Position numbers and translations under genes: made by a program. Under the pieces are notes generated by a model. That model had not been told where the DNA came from and ran no database searches. It saw nothing but the letters and a program-made list of their open reading frames with translations. A stretch of 64,000 nucleotides of DNA from Shinella kummerowiae (GTDB taxonomy: Bacteria > Pseudomonadota > Alphaproteobacteria > Rhizobiales > Rhizobiaceae): NCBI RefSeq assembly GCF_009827055.1, contig NZ_WUMK01000006.1, positions 124,001 to 188,000 on the forward strand, in the 5' to 3' direction. Below are positions 37,154-46,084 of this stretch, piece by piece (position 1 is the stretch's first letter; every line of letters begins with the position of its first letter).

Positions 37154-38476
37154 TTATTGCGGCAGAAGGTCGCTGTCGACGGCCTGGCCGCCTTCCTGGT
37201 TGTAGCCGGTCTGGAGGGCAAGCTCGGTTGCGCCGTCCTTCTGGTAGATATCGTCGCGGAACTGCACGACGCGGTCCTTGGCCGACCAGGCGGTGACGTA
37301 GGTGAAGAAGACCGGCACTTCCTCGGCAAGCTTGATCGGCGTGTTGACGCCGCCCTTGATCGTCGCTTCCATCTGCGAACGCGACCAGCCCGGGGTTTCC
37401 TTGAGCAGCCAGACCGAGAGGTCGCGCACGTTCTGCACGCGCACGCAGCCCGACGATTCGAAACGCATCAGCTTGTTGAACAGGCCCTGCTGCGGCGTGT
37501 CGTGCATGTAGACCTGATGCTCGTTGTGGAAGTTGATCTTCGTCGATGACATCGCGTTGATCTTGCCCGGATCCTGGCGGAACATCAGGTTCGGTGCCTT
37601 TTCGGCATTCCAGTCGACCGTTTCCGGCGACACTTCGCCGCCCGAACCGTCGAACAGGCGGATGGAGTTGCGCGAAAGATAGGTCGGATCCTTGCGCATC
37701 AGCGGCATGATGTCCTTCTGGATGATCGAGCGCGGCGCGGTCCAGTAAGGGTTCAGGATCACTTCGTAGATCTTGGAGTTCAGCACCGGCGACTGGCGGT
37801 CGATCTTGCCGACGATGGCGGTGTGGCGCGAGGCGACGCGGCCGTTCTCGACAGCCTCGATATAGGCGGCCGGGATATTGACCACGACATAGCGGCGGCC
37901 AAGGTCGCCGGACATGGCCTGAAGGCGCACGAGATTCGTCTGGAGCTGGCCGAGGCGAACGACGGCGGTCACGTTGAGGGCCTTCTGCGTATATTCGCCG
38001 ACGGCACCGTCGGCCGGCAGGCCGTGACGCGCCTGGAAGCGCTTGACGGCGCCATCCACGTAGGAATCGAAGGCGCCATTGGTGCCGGCGGAGCGCGGCA
38101 GGTCGCCGGAAATGATCAGGCGCTGGCGCAGCTGCTGGACGGCAGGGTCGGCGACGCCCATTTCAAGCTTCTGCTGCGTATTGACCATCGGCCAGCCGCC
38201 GTTGGAGACGATGTTCTGGTAGTCGGCGATCGCCTGCTGGAGATAACCGGAGCTGCCGGAACCGAAAATCGGGTTGTTGGAGACGACGGCAGTGGCGGTA
38301 CGCGAGGCCTCGGCGTCGAACTGGTCGTCCCAGTTGCCGCGGCGCGGCGCATTGAGGATTTCGTCGAGCGCTGTCTGGGCGAGCGCGGGGCCGGCCACGG
38401 CGGCGGCACCGAAGGTTGCGGCGGAGCGCAGGAAGGCGCGGCGCGAGAACACATCAAATCCGGTTTTGCGAGACAT
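37154..38476 (-). CDS. L,D-transpeptidase (YcbB-type, LdtR-associated)
   Basis: Periplasmic enzyme that makes 3-3 crosslinks in peptidoglycan. The 440-residue protein begins with a Tat-like signal (SRRAFLRSAATFGAAAVAGPALA), has a peptidoglycan-binding domain near residues 130-170 (KRFQARHGLPADGAVGEYTQKALN) and a YkuD catalytic domain with YMHDTPQQGLFNKLMRFESSGCVRVQN, where the histidine and cysteine are catalytic. It corresponds to LdtP of Liberibacter and Sinorhizobium. A MarR-type regulator (ldtR) lies 290 bases upstream on the same strand. Confidence 0.93.
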   Translation of the reverse strand: MSRKTGFDVFSRRAFLRSAATFGAAAVAGPALAQTALDEILNAPRRGNWDDQFDAEASRTATAVVSNNPIFGSGSSGYLQQAIADYQNIVSNGGWPMVNTQQKLEMGVADPAVQQLRQRLIISGDLPRSAGTNGAFDSYVDGAVKRFQARHGLPADGAVGEYTQKALNVTAVVRLGQLQTNLVRLQAMSGDLGRRYVVVNIPAAYIEAVENGRVASRHTAIVGKIDRQSPVLNSKIYEVILNPYWTAPRSIIQKDIMPLMRKDPTYLSRNSIRLFDGSGGEVSPETVDWNAEKAPNLMFRQDPGKINAMSSTKINFHNEHQVYMHDTPQQGLFNKLMRFESSGCVRVQNVRDLSVWLLKETPGWSRSQMEATIKGGVNTPIKLAEEVPVFFTYVTAWSAKDRVVQFRDDIYQKDGATELALQTGYNQEGGQAVDSDLLPQ

Positions 38477-38700
38477 TTATCCTACCATCTCCTGAGCGCC
38501 GCAAAGGGCGACGAGGTGCACGCGGCACATCGACCAAAGGTCCATACCCGATGCAGCTATCACGAACAGGGTTAACAAACGCAAACCGGACCTGCCTGCC
38601 GCGCATACCTTAAGCCCCATGCTCGGGTGTCACAGCAATATGGCCAATTCGTGTCTCGGGGCTTTTCGCACAGTCCACGCGGAGCGGCGGGAGACGAATC

Positions 38701-38735
38701 GAAAAGCCGGACGCGCAGGGAACGCGGCCGGCTTT
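38701..38735 (-). terminator. Terminator after ldtR
   Basis: AAAAGCCGG / CCGGCTTTT stem with an inner CGCG/CGCG pairing, about 32 bases past the ldtR stop codon. It separates ldtR from the transpeptidase gene, which therefore probably has its own promoter. Confidence 0.75.
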
Positions 38736-38766
38736 TAAGGGCGGAGGTCGAGAAACGGGCCTGGAA

Positions 38767-39279
38767 TTACAGGCGGTAAAGGATCGAGTCGTTCCAGAAG
38801 CGATCGAGGCGCTGGAGCAGCTTGTTCATCTGGTTGAACTCGCCCTCGCCGATGCCGCCGACCTTCTGGATCGAGCCGGTATGGCGCTCATAGAGCTTGG
38901 CGACGGTTTCCGCGATTTCCTGGCCGCTTTCCGTCAGGCTGATGCGGACCGAACGACGGTCGATGCGCGAGCGCTGGTGGTTGATGAAACCGAGGTCGAC
39001 CAGCTTCTTGACGTTGTAGGAGACGTTCGAGCCGAGATAGTAGCCGCGCGAGCGAAGTTCGCCGGCGGTGAGTTCGGAATTGCCGATGTTGAAAAGGAGC
39101 AGCGCCTGGACGGCGTTGACGTCGGAGCGACCGGCGCGGTCGAACTCGTCCTTGATGACGTCGAGCAGACGACGGTGCAGACGCTCGACGAGGTGGAGGG
39201 ATTCCAGATAGAGGTTGCGGATCGCGTCTTCCTGCGGGTCGACGACGGGGGCCTGCTGCGGCTTCATCTTGGTGTTCAT
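38767..39279 (-). CDS. ldtR: MarR-family regulator LdtR
   Basis: Winged-helix regulator of 170 residues. It matches LdtR of Candidatus Liberibacter, which controls an L,D-transpeptidase and stress tolerance: EDAIRNLYLESLHLVERLHRRLLDVIKDEFDR at the N-terminus, ELTAGELRSRGYYLGSNVSYNVKKLVDLGFINHQRSRIDRRSVRISLT as the wing-helix, and C-terminal LLQRLDRFWNDSILYRL. GAGG stands 8 bases before the ATG. Its likely target gene is directly downstream, with a terminator between them. Confidence 0.93.
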   Translation of the reverse strand: MNTKMKPQQAPVVDPQEDAIRNLYLESLHLVERLHRRLLDVIKDEFDRAGRSDVNAVQALLLFNIGNSELTAGELRSRGYYLGSNVSYNVKKLVDLGFINHQRSRIDRRSVRISLTESGQEIAETVAKLYERHTGSIQKVGGIGEGEFNQMNKLLQRLDRFWNDSILYRL

Positions 39280-39409
39280 GGTTACTGCCTCACTGTTTTG
39301 TTTGGCGGTGTGGTTTGTTTTCCCGCCTTGAGTGAGAACCTAACGAATGCATCTAAAATTCTACTTAAACCGCAGGCTTAACAGCGCCTTACCGGAAGGC
39401 GAACCTGTC

Positions 39410-39847
39410 TCAGGGTGAATCAGGTCTTACCGTGCGGGCCTGCCGGCGCCGCTGAAGGAAGAGCGCCGCCTGGAAAAGAACGAAGACGATGGCCACCGCG
39501 CCATGTGCAAAAACAAGCAGCCGGTCGATGCCGAAAATCGACGGATAGACCTCATGCATGGCGACCTCGGTCGCTGCCGCCAGCAGCCAGATCACCGGCC
39601 CCCAGGAGACGAGAAGCCAGAGGCCGACGGCGGCCACGGGGAAAAGCACGGCAAGCGCCGTATAGGCTGCCTTCCACGCCGGCGGCAACAGATCGAACCG
39701 CCCCTGCCCGTTGAAAGAGAAGCCCGTCAGCATCGCCCAGTATTGCAGCGCGAACCACAGCGAGCCCACCGCCACCAGGCGCAGGAACAGCATGAACAGC
39801 GTTTCGGTCAGGCTCGGTCTGGGGCCCTTGGCAGAATCAGCAACCAT
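39410..39847 (-). CDS. DUF6163-like membrane protein
   Basis: A 145-residue membrane protein with four predicted helices, including LFLRLVAVGSLWFALQYWAML and VVSWG-type segment LVSWGPVIWLLAAATEVAMHEVYPSIFG. It resembles the rhizobial family DUF6163; function unknown. The start at 39847 (MVADSAKGPRPSL) is chosen because upstream residues are variable; a start 33 bases earlier is possible. Located between ldtR and hemB and divergent from hemB. Confidence 0.78.
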   Translation of the reverse strand: MVADSAKGPRPSLTETLFMLFLRLVAVGSLWFALQYWAMLTGFSFNGQGRFDLLPPAWKAAYTALAVLFPVAAVGLWLLVSWGPVIWLLAAATEVAMHEVYPSIFGIDRLLVFAHGAVAIVFVLFQAALFLQRRRQARTVRPDSP

Positions 39848-39915
39848 GGCCCGGACACTAAGGGCAAGGCCGACCGGCATAAAGCCCGCCCGTGCATTTA
39901 GCTGCCGAACGGGAA

Positions 39916-39936
39916 CATATGCTTTTGCACATATGC
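39916..39936. repeat. Direct repeat CATATGC x2 upstream of hemB
   Basis: CATATGC at 39916-39922 and again at 39930-39936 (14-base period), joined by TTTTGCA. Parts also form a dyad (TGC-TTTT-GCA). It lies about 90 bases upstream of hemB in the divergent intergenic region and may be a regulator site. Confidence 0.35.
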
Positions 39937-40023
39937 CGCAGGCCTCGCCTCCCCTGGCGATTTGATTGCCGGACCCGGCATGATAAGGAGGCGTCAATCG
40001 GATCGTGCAGAGGAAAAGGCAAC

Positions 40024-41037
40024 ATGACCGGCAGAACCATTGTCGACGACATCACCGGCAGCCGCCGCATGCGGCGCAACCGGAAGGCCGACTGGACGCG
40101 TCGCCTCGTGCAGGAAAACCGCCTGACGGCCGACGATCTCATCTGGCCGGTCTTCGTCGTGCCGGGCACGAACGTGGTCGATCCGGTCGCTGCCATGCCG
40201 GGCGTCAACCGCATGAGCGTGGACAAGCTGGTCGAAGCGGCGAAAGAGGCCGCCGACCTCGGCATTCCCGCACTTGCCACCTTCCCGAATATCGAGATGT
40301 CGCTGCGCGACGAGACCGGCTCCCACTGTCTTGCCGCCGACAACCTCATCAATGAAGCCACGCGCGCCATCAAGAAGGCCGTGCCGAACATAGGCGTGAT
40401 CACCGATGTCGCGCTCGATCCCTTCACCAGCCACGGCCATGACGGCGTGCTGCGCGGCGATGTCATCGTCAATGACGAGACGGTCGAACTGGTCGCCAGG
40501 GCGGCCGTCATCCAGGCCGATGCCGGCTCCGACATCATCTCGCCCTCGGAAATGATGGACGGCCGCGTCGGTGCGATCCGTCGCGCCCTCGACGAGGCCG
40601 GGCACCAGAATGTCGGCATCATGTCCTATGCGACGAAGTTCGCCTCCGCCTTCTACGGCCCCTATCGCGATGCGATCGGCACCGGCGGCCTGCTGAAGGG
40701 CGACAAGAAGACCTATTACATCGATCCCGCCAACGGCACCGAGGCGATGCGTGACGCCGCACTCGACGTCGAGGAAGGCGCGGACATGCTGATGGTCAAG
40801 CCCGGCCTGCCCTATCTCGACATCTGCTGGCGCATGAAAGAGGCCTTCAGCCTGCCGGTCTTCGCCTATCAGGTCTCGGGCGAATACAGCCAGATCAAGG
40901 CCGCCGCGATGAACGGCTGGATCGATGGCGAGCGCGTCATGCTCGAAACCCTGCTCGCCTTCAAACGGGCGGGCTGTGATGGGGTTCTGACGTATTTTGC
41001 GATGGATGTCGCACGGCATCTGGCGAAAAAGGCCTGA
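40024..41037 (+). CDS. hemB: Delta-aminolevulinic acid dehydratase (porphobilinogen synthase)
   Basis: Joins two aminolevulinic acid molecules to porphobilinogen in heme synthesis. The 337-residue enzyme has the Schiff-base lysine in MVKPGLPYLDICW and a second active-site region YATKFASAFYGPYRDA. The metal loop reads DVALDPFTSHGHDG with aspartates where zinc enzymes have cysteines, so it is the magnesium type found in rhizobia. Start at ATG 40024. Followed 89 bases on by an RDD membrane protein. Confidence 0.98.
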   Translation: MTGRTIVDDITGSRRMRRNRKADWTRRLVQENRLTADDLIWPVFVVPGTNVVDPVAAMPGVNRMSVDKLVEAAKEAADLGIPALATFPNIEMSLRDETGSHCLAADNLINEATRAIKKAVPNIGVITDVALDPFTSHGHDGVLRGDVIVNDETVELVARAAVIQADAGSDIISPSEMMDGRVGAIRRALDEAGHQNVGIMSYATKFASAFYGPYRDAIGTGGLLKGDKKTYYIDPANGTEAMRDAALDVEEGADMLMVKPGLPYLDICWRMKEAFSLPVFAYQVSGEYSQIKAAAMNGWIDGERVMLETLLAFKRAGCDGVLTYFAMDVARHLAKKA

Positions 41038-41126
41038 ACGGACAGTATCGGCCGCAACGCCGCAGCCGTTGTTTTCCACCGAAGCATCCCCATATCAGAG
41101 GCATGTTCCATTCGGGAGACAACGAG

Positions 41127-41591
41127 ATGAGTGCCGATTTCAACGAAACGCGGGTTCCGACGACGGACTGGCAGGCCTATCGTGGCGTGCTGTCGCGCCG
41201 TATCTTCGCGTTTCTGATCGACTATGCGATCGTCGCACTGCTCTGGATTCCGGCCGCTGTCGTGGTCTTCTTCCTCGGCATCCTGACGCTCGGCCTCGGT
41301 TTCTTCTTGTATCCCGCGCTTTTCGCCATCGTCGCCATGCTCTATTTCGGCCTGACCATGGGTGGCCCCAGCCAGGCGAGCGCCGGCATGAACGTCATGG
41401 GTCTTGCGCTGGCCCGCGTCGATGGTCGCCCCGTGGATTTCCTGACGGCGATCGTGCACCTCGTGCTCTTCTGGATCGGCAATGCGCTGCTGACGCCGTT
41501 CGTCGTGCTCGTCGGCCTGTTCACCGATCGTGGCCGCCTGTTGCACGACCTGCTGCTCGGCACCGTGGTGGTTCGCCGCGACCGTTATTGA
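41127..41591 (+). CDS. RDD-family membrane protein
   Basis: A 154-residue inner-membrane protein with an RDD domain: RRIFAFLIDYAIVALLWIPA with conserved Arg and Asp, then GFFLYPALFAIVAMLYFGLTMGG and HLVLFWIGNALLTPFVVLVGLF with DRGRLLHDLLLGTVVVRR. Function unknown; some members are Na+/H+ or compatible-solute related. GGGAG precedes the ATG. Placed between hemB and bpt, as in other rhizobia. Confidence 0.9.
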   Translation: MSADFNETRVPTTDWQAYRGVLSRRIFAFLIDYAIVALLWIPAAVVVFFLGILTLGLGFFLYPALFAIVAMLYFGLTMGGPSQASAGMNVMGLALARVDGRPVDFLTAIVHLVLFWIGNALLTPFVVLVGLFTDRGRLLHDLLLGTVVVRRDRY

Positions 41592-41693
41592 CAACAGCCA
41601 AAACGGACGGGCGAAATCCTCCAGTTGACCTTTTTTTGATCTAGGCCATGGTATTGGCATGGAAGTGTCACAGACGGAGTCGCCTCACGGCCC

Positions 41694-42464
41694 ATGAATA
41701 CGCAGGCAACATCCTCTCCGCAGTTCTATCTCACCGCGCCGGCGGCTTGCCCCTATCTGCCGCAGGAGATGGAAAGGAAGGTGTTTACCCATCTGGTGGG
41801 CGAGCGCGCGCCGGAGCTGAACGATCTTCTCACCCAGGGCGGTTTTCGCCGCTCGCAGAACATCGCCTACCGCCCGGCCTGCGAGACGTGCCGCGCCTGC
41901 ATCTCCGTGCGCATCCTCGTCAACGAGTTCAAACCGCGCCGTTCCATGCGCCGGGTGCTCGCGACAAATGCCGATCTCATCGCCTACGAATATCCGGCCG
42001 AGCCGTCGAGCGAGCAGTATTCCCTCTTCCGCCACTATCTCGATGCCCGTCACCAGAAGGGCGGCATGTCGGACATGTCGGTGCTCGACTACGCGATGAT
42101 GGTGGAAGACACCCACGTCAACACGAAGATCATCGAATACCGCCTGCGCGAGGAAGGCTCCGGCCTGCACGAACGACCGCAGGGTGAGCTGCTGGCCGTG
42201 GCGCTCACCGACCGCATGGGCGACGGGCTGTCGATGGTCTATTCCTTCTACAATCCGGAGCGCACCGACCGCTCGTTCGGCACCTTCATGATCCTCGACC
42301 ATATTCGTCGCGCCAAGGCGTTGGGCCTGCCGCACGTCTATCTCGGCTATTGGGTCAAGGGTTCGCGCAAAATGGACTACAAAACAAAGTTTTTGCCGCA
42401 GGAACACCTGATGCCGCGCGGTTGGGAGCGCTATGATGGGGAAGAAAGCGAAACCCAGCCGTAG
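41694..42464 (+). CDS. bpt: Aspartate/glutamate leucyltransferase (Bpt)
   Basis: Transfers leucine from Leu-tRNA to proteins with N-terminal Asp or Glu, marking them for ClpS/ClpAP. The 256-residue protein has the ATE_N region [26 protein letters not shown], the cysteine pair [13 protein letters not shown] and the C-terminal GNAT part [26 protein letters not shown]. Length and motifs fit bacterial Bpt rather than eukaryotic arginyltransferase. TTGACC at 41625 followed 18 bases later by TGGTAT is a possible promoter. Confidence 0.96.
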   Translation: MNTQATSSPQFYLTAPAACPYLPQEMERKVFTHLVGERAPELNDLLTQGGFRRSQNIAYRPACETCRACISVRILVNEFKPRRSMRRVLATNADLIAYEYPAEPSSEQYSLFRHYLDARHQKGGMSDMSVLDYAMMVEDTHVNTKIIEYRLREEGSGLHERPQGELLAVALTDRMGDGLSMVYSFYNPERTDRSFGTFMILDHIRRAKALGLPHVYLGYWVKGSRKMDYKTKFLPQEHLMPRGWERYDGEESETQP

Positions 42465-42478
42465 AATCGACCCCCGCC

Positions 42479-43396
42479 TTGTCCCAGACGAATGATCCCG
42501 CCCTTCACCGCAAGGGCCTTCTCATCACCGCCATCGGCGGCCTCGCCCTCTCCTTCGACATCCCGCTGATCCGCTCCGCCCATGGCGAGGTCTGGTCGGT
42601 GCTCGCCACCCGCAGCATAGCCACCTTCGTGACGGCGCTCGCCGCCTGGGCCGTCATCCGTTTTGCGCTCGGCAAGCGCGTGACGCTGATCCCCGGCCCT
42701 GTCGGTGTGCTGGCCGGGATTCTCTACGGCGTCGTGTCGCTGACCTACATGCTGGCGGTGTTCAACACGACGACCGCGAACGTCGTGTTCATCCTCGCCT
42801 TCACCTCGATGTTCGCGGCGATCCTCTCCTGGATCTTCCTCGGCGAGCGGCCGTCGAACGCCACCTTCGCCACCATGGCGGCGATGGTCGCAGGTGTCGC
42901 GCTGATCGTGCAGGACGGGCTTGCCAGCGGCAACATCTTCGGCGACGCCATGGCGGCCTGCACGGCTTTTCTGCTTGCATCCGCCATCACGCTCAGCCGA
43001 AAGAGCGGCCGGGACATGGGCTTCGTGCCGCTCATCACGGCGATCTTCCCGGGCATTGCCGCGCTGATCCTGCTGCCCAACACCGGTTTCCAGGTCGCCT
43101 CCCCCGGCTTCATCCTGTTCAACGGGCTCATCATGATCCCGCTCGCCTTCTGGTGCCTGGCGACGGGTCCGCGCTACCTGTCGGCGCCGGAAGTCGGCAT
43201 GTTCTACCTGCTCGAAACGGTGCTCGCCCCCATCTGGGTCTGGATCGCCTTTGCCGAGACACCCACCACGCAAACACTCATTGGCGGCTCCATCCTCATC
43301 CTCGCGCTGCTTGCCCATTCCTTCTGGCAAATGCGCTCGAAAGCCCGCGCCGCCAGGGAAAGCAACGCGGCGGCCGAGTTTCCGTTTACGGGGTGA
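42479..43396 (+). CDS. EamA/DMT-family transporter
   Basis: Inner-membrane transporter of 305 residues with ten helices in two EamA halves (ITAIGGLALSFDIPLIRSAHGEVWSV near the start; LSAPEVGMFYLLETVLAPIWVW near the end of the second half). Start is TTG at 42479, 14 bases after the bpt stop; no ATG fits better. Substrate unknown. The gene may be read through from bpt. Third DMT-type transporter in the window, not closely similar in sequence to the other two. Confidence 0.88.
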   Translation: MSQTNDPALHRKGLLITAIGGLALSFDIPLIRSAHGEVWSVLATRSIATFVTALAAWAVIRFALGKRVTLIPGPVGVLAGILYGVVSLTYMLAVFNTTTANVVFILAFTSMFAAILSWIFLGERPSNATFATMAAMVAGVALIVQDGLASGNIFGDAMAACTAFLLASAITLSRKSGRDMGFVPLITAIFPGIAALILLPNTGFQVASPGFILFNGLIMIPLAFWCLATGPRYLSAPEVGMFYLLETVLAPIWVWIAFAETPTTQTLIGGSILILALLAHSFWQMRSKARAARESNAAAEFPFTG

Positions 43397-43447
43397 AATG
43401 ATAGAATCTCTCAAGCAGCCAGAGCGCGCACGGAGCTTCGAACCATT

Positions 43448-43576
43448 ATGACGCAAAAAGACGAAAAGCGAGATGAACCGCCGCCTTGCGACGAAGATAT
43501 GGCGAGACAGTTGCAAGCGGCCCGTTTGGGGGCGCAGAAGTACAAAGAGGCACTTCGGGAACTCGCAAAAGGCTGA
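43448..43576 (+). CDS. Small hypothetical protein, 42 residues
   Basis: A short open frame with a charged N-terminus (MTQKDEKRDEPPPCDEDMAR) and a helical basic C-terminus (QLQAARLGAQKYKEALRELAKG). GGAG lies about 11 bases before the ATG. The stop codon coincides with the start of a long hairpin, as at the end of a real transcript. Amino-acid composition (Glu/Lys/Ala helix, no rare runs) is protein-like. I do not recognise the family. It stands between a DMT gene and convergent parC. Confidence 0.55.
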   Translation: MTQKDEKRDEPPPCDEDMARQLQAARLGAQKYKEALRELAKG

Positions 43577-43602
43577 CGACGCGCTTCCTGCGCGACGTCA
43601 GC
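43572..43602. terminator. Hairpin between the 42-codon gene and parC
   Basis: GCTGACG-A-CGCGC / GCGCG-A-CGTCAGC with loop TTCCT; 12 pairs interrupted by one A/A mismatch. No T run follows on either strand, so it may be a 3' stabilising or Rho-assisted element rather than a classical terminator. Confidence 0.6.
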
Positions 43603-43620
43603 ATCCCCTATTCCGGCTGA

Positions 43621-45873
43621 TCAGCCGCCGAATTTGCCGCTCCGCGGAAAGCCCTTCGGCACGGTGCGGCCGGCCGTCGCGCGGTCGGCGAGCCATTCGG
43701 CGAGCTCGTCCTTGGTGCGCACGAAGTTGCGGCCGGCGCTGTCGTCCCAGGTGAGGCCGTCGGCGAGCGCGAAGCAGCGCAGGTCGGATATGCCGCCGTC
43801 CTTGTAGCGCTGCAGGCGCACGCCCTTGCCGCGCGACATTTCCGGCAGTTGCGCGAGCGGGAAGACGAGCATCTTGCGGTTCTCGCCAACGACCGCGACG
43901 TGATCGCCGCGCACCGGCACCACGAGCTTCGCCTCGTCGGGCATGCCGACATTCATCACCTGCTTGCCCTTGCGGGTATTGGCGACCATGTCGGTTTCCG
44001 AAACGATGAATCCGTTGCCGGCCTGCGAGGCGATGACGACCTTGCGCGACGCGTCGTGCACGAAAGCGGTCAGCACGGCCTGGTCGTTTTCCATGTCGAC
44101 CATGATGCGCAGCGGCTCGCCATGGCCGCGGCCACCCGGCAGCTTGTCCGCGCCGAGGGTGAAGACCTTGCCGCCCGTCGTGACGATCAGCACCTTGTCC
44201 GTCGTCTGCGCCGGGAAGGCCACCTTGAGCGCATCGCCTTCCTTGAACTGGAGGCCGGACGTATCGGTCATATGGCCCTTCAGCGCGCGGATCCAGCCCT
44301 TCTCCGAGATGACGACCGTCACCGGCTCCTTCTCGATCATGGCCTGCTGGATCGCCTCGACATCGGCTTCCGGCGCGCTTGCGAACTGCGTGCGGCGGCG
44401 GCCGAGCTCGGTCGCCTTGGCGAACTTCTTGCGGACCTCGCCGATTTCCCAGGCGACGGTCTGCCACTGTTTCTCGTCGGAAGCGAGCAGCGCCTCGATC
44501 TCCGCTTTCTCCTTCGACAGGGTGTCGAATTCGGTGCGGATCTCGAATTCCTCCAGCTTGCGCAAGGAGCGCAGGCGCATGTTGAGGATGGCTTCAGCCT
44601 GAACATCCGTCAGCGAGAAGGTCTCCATCAGGGAGACCTTCGGCTCATCTTCCTCGCGGATGATGCGGATCACCTCGTCGAGGTTGAGATAGGCGACGAG
44701 ATAGCCGCCGAGGATTTCGAGCCGGCGGTCGATCGCAGCGAGCCGGTGGCGCGAGCGGCGCTGGAGCACCTCGCGCCGGTGGGCGAGCCACTCGACCAGC
44801 ACGTCCCTCAGACCCATGACACGCGGCACGCGGCCCATGGACAGCACGTTCATGTTGAGGGGAATACGGTTTTCCAGCTCCGAAAGCTTGAACAGCGATT
44901 CCATCAGGATCGTCGGATCGACGGTGCGGCTCTTCGGCACCAGCACGATGCGCACATCTTCGGCCGATTCGTCCCTGATATCCTCGAGCAGCGGCAGCTT
45001 GCGGGCAATCAGCAGCTCGGCGATCTTCTCGATCAGCCGCGACTTCTGCACCTGATAGGGAATTTCGGTGACGACGATCTGATAGCCGCCGCGCCCGAGA
45101 TCCTCGGTCTGCCATTTGGCGCGCACGCGGAAACCGCCGCGCCCTGTCCGGTAGGCCTCAAGGATGCTCTCGCGGCTGTCGATGATGATGCCGCCGGTCG
45201 GCAGGTCCGGGCCCTGCACGAATTCGACGAGCTTTTCCACCGGCGCGTCAGGTTGACGGATCAGATGCAGCGCCGCGTCGCAGAGTTCATGCGCATTGTG
45301 CGAGGGAATGGACGTCGCCATGCCGACGGCGATGCCGGACGACCCGTTCGCCAGCAGATTCGGGAAGGCGCCCGGCAGGACGACCGGCTCTTCGTCCTCT
45401 TCGTTGTAGGTCGGACGGAAATCGACGGCGTCCTGGTCAATGCCTTCGAGCAGCAGCGTCGCGACATCCGTCATGCGCGCTTCGGTGTATCGGTAGGCGG
45501 CCGCATTATCGCCATCGATGTTGCCGAAATTGCCCTGGCCGTCGACGATCGGGTAGCGCTGCGAAAAATCCTGAGCGAGGCGCACCAGCGCATCGTAGAC
45601 CGACTGGTCGCCGTGCGGGTGGAACTTACCGATGACGTCGCCGACGATACGGGCGCACTTCTTGAAGGAGGAATTGGACCGCAGGCCCATTTCACTCATC
45701 GCGTGGATGATGCGCCGATGCACCGGCTTCAGACCGTCGCGGACATCCGGCAGCGCGCGTTGGGTGATGGTCGACAGCGCATAGGCAAGGTAGCGCTCTT
45801 CCAGCGCCGCCTTGAGGTCGACCGGCAGGATGTTGTCGTCTCCGCCATCCGGCGGCAAAGTGTTTTGTCCCAT
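43621..45873 (-). CDS. parC: DNA topoisomerase IV subunit A
   Basis: Catalytic subunit that decatenates daughter chromosomes with ParE. The 750-residue protein has [19 protein letters not shown], the quinolone region [18 protein letters not shown], and the active-site tyrosine at residue 129 ([13 protein letters not shown]). The C-terminal domain has beta-pinwheel repeats and ends in [10 protein letters not shown]. At the position of E. coli ParC Ser80 it has Gln90, and at Glu84 it has Asp94. GyrA is excluded by the ParC-type C-terminus lacking the GyrA box. Confidence 0.96.
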   Translation of the reverse strand: MGQNTLPPDGGDDNILPVDLKAALEERYLAYALSTITQRALPDVRDGLKPVHRRIIHAMSEMGLRSNSSFKKCARIVGDVIGKFHPHGDQSVYDALVRLAQDFSQRYPIVDGQGNFGNIDGDNAAAYRYTEARMTDVATLLLEGIDQDAVDFRPTYNEEDEEPVVLPGAFPNLLANGSSGIAVGMATSIPSHNAHELCDAALHLIRQPDAPVEKLVEFVQGPDLPTGGIIIDSRESILEAYRTGRGGFRVRAKWQTEDLGRGGYQIVVTEIPYQVQKSRLIEKIAELLIARKLPLLEDIRDESAEDVRIVLVPKSRTVDPTILMESLFKLSELENRIPLNMNVLSMGRVPRVMGLRDVLVEWLAHRREVLQRRSRHRLAAIDRRLEILGGYLVAYLNLDEVIRIIREEDEPKVSLMETFSLTDVQAEAILNMRLRSLRKLEEFEIRTEFDTLSKEKAEIEALLASDEKQWQTVAWEIGEVRKKFAKATELGRRRTQFASAPEADVEAIQQAMIEKEPVTVVISEKGWIRALKGHMTDTSGLQFKEGDALKVAFPAQTTDKVLIVTTGGKVFTLGADKLPGGRGHGEPLRIMVDMENDQAVLTAFVHDASRKVVIASQAGNGFIVSETDMVANTRKGKQVMNVGMPDEAKLVVPVRGDHVAVVGENRKMLVFPLAQLPEMSRGKGVRLQRYKDGGISDLRCFALADGLTWDDSAGRNFVRTKDELAEWLADRATAGRTVPKGFPRSGKFGG

Positions 45874-46084
45874 GCCACTTGACTAACGGCCCAACCGATT
45901 CGCGGCAAGGAATCCGGGCGATCCAGCTGTGGATAGCAGTTTGTAAAGCCTGCCGCGAAAATACCGTCCGGGATCGAGAATTCCATGGAAAGTTACTCCG
46001 ACCCGAATATAGTCGCCGCACCGCACGTCTATGAGCGGTAAACGGCAAGGCAGCCGTCCAAAAATCCAGAAAGAGAGCCAATTC

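Noticed and set aside
43849-45882. 677-codon open frame opposite parC
   Set aside because: Antisense shadow of parC; no ribosome-binding site and no recognisable protein.
45981-45990. 10-bp palindrome TTCCATGGAA upstream of the 398-residue protein gene
   Set aside because: Palindromes of this size are expected by chance many times in 64 kb.
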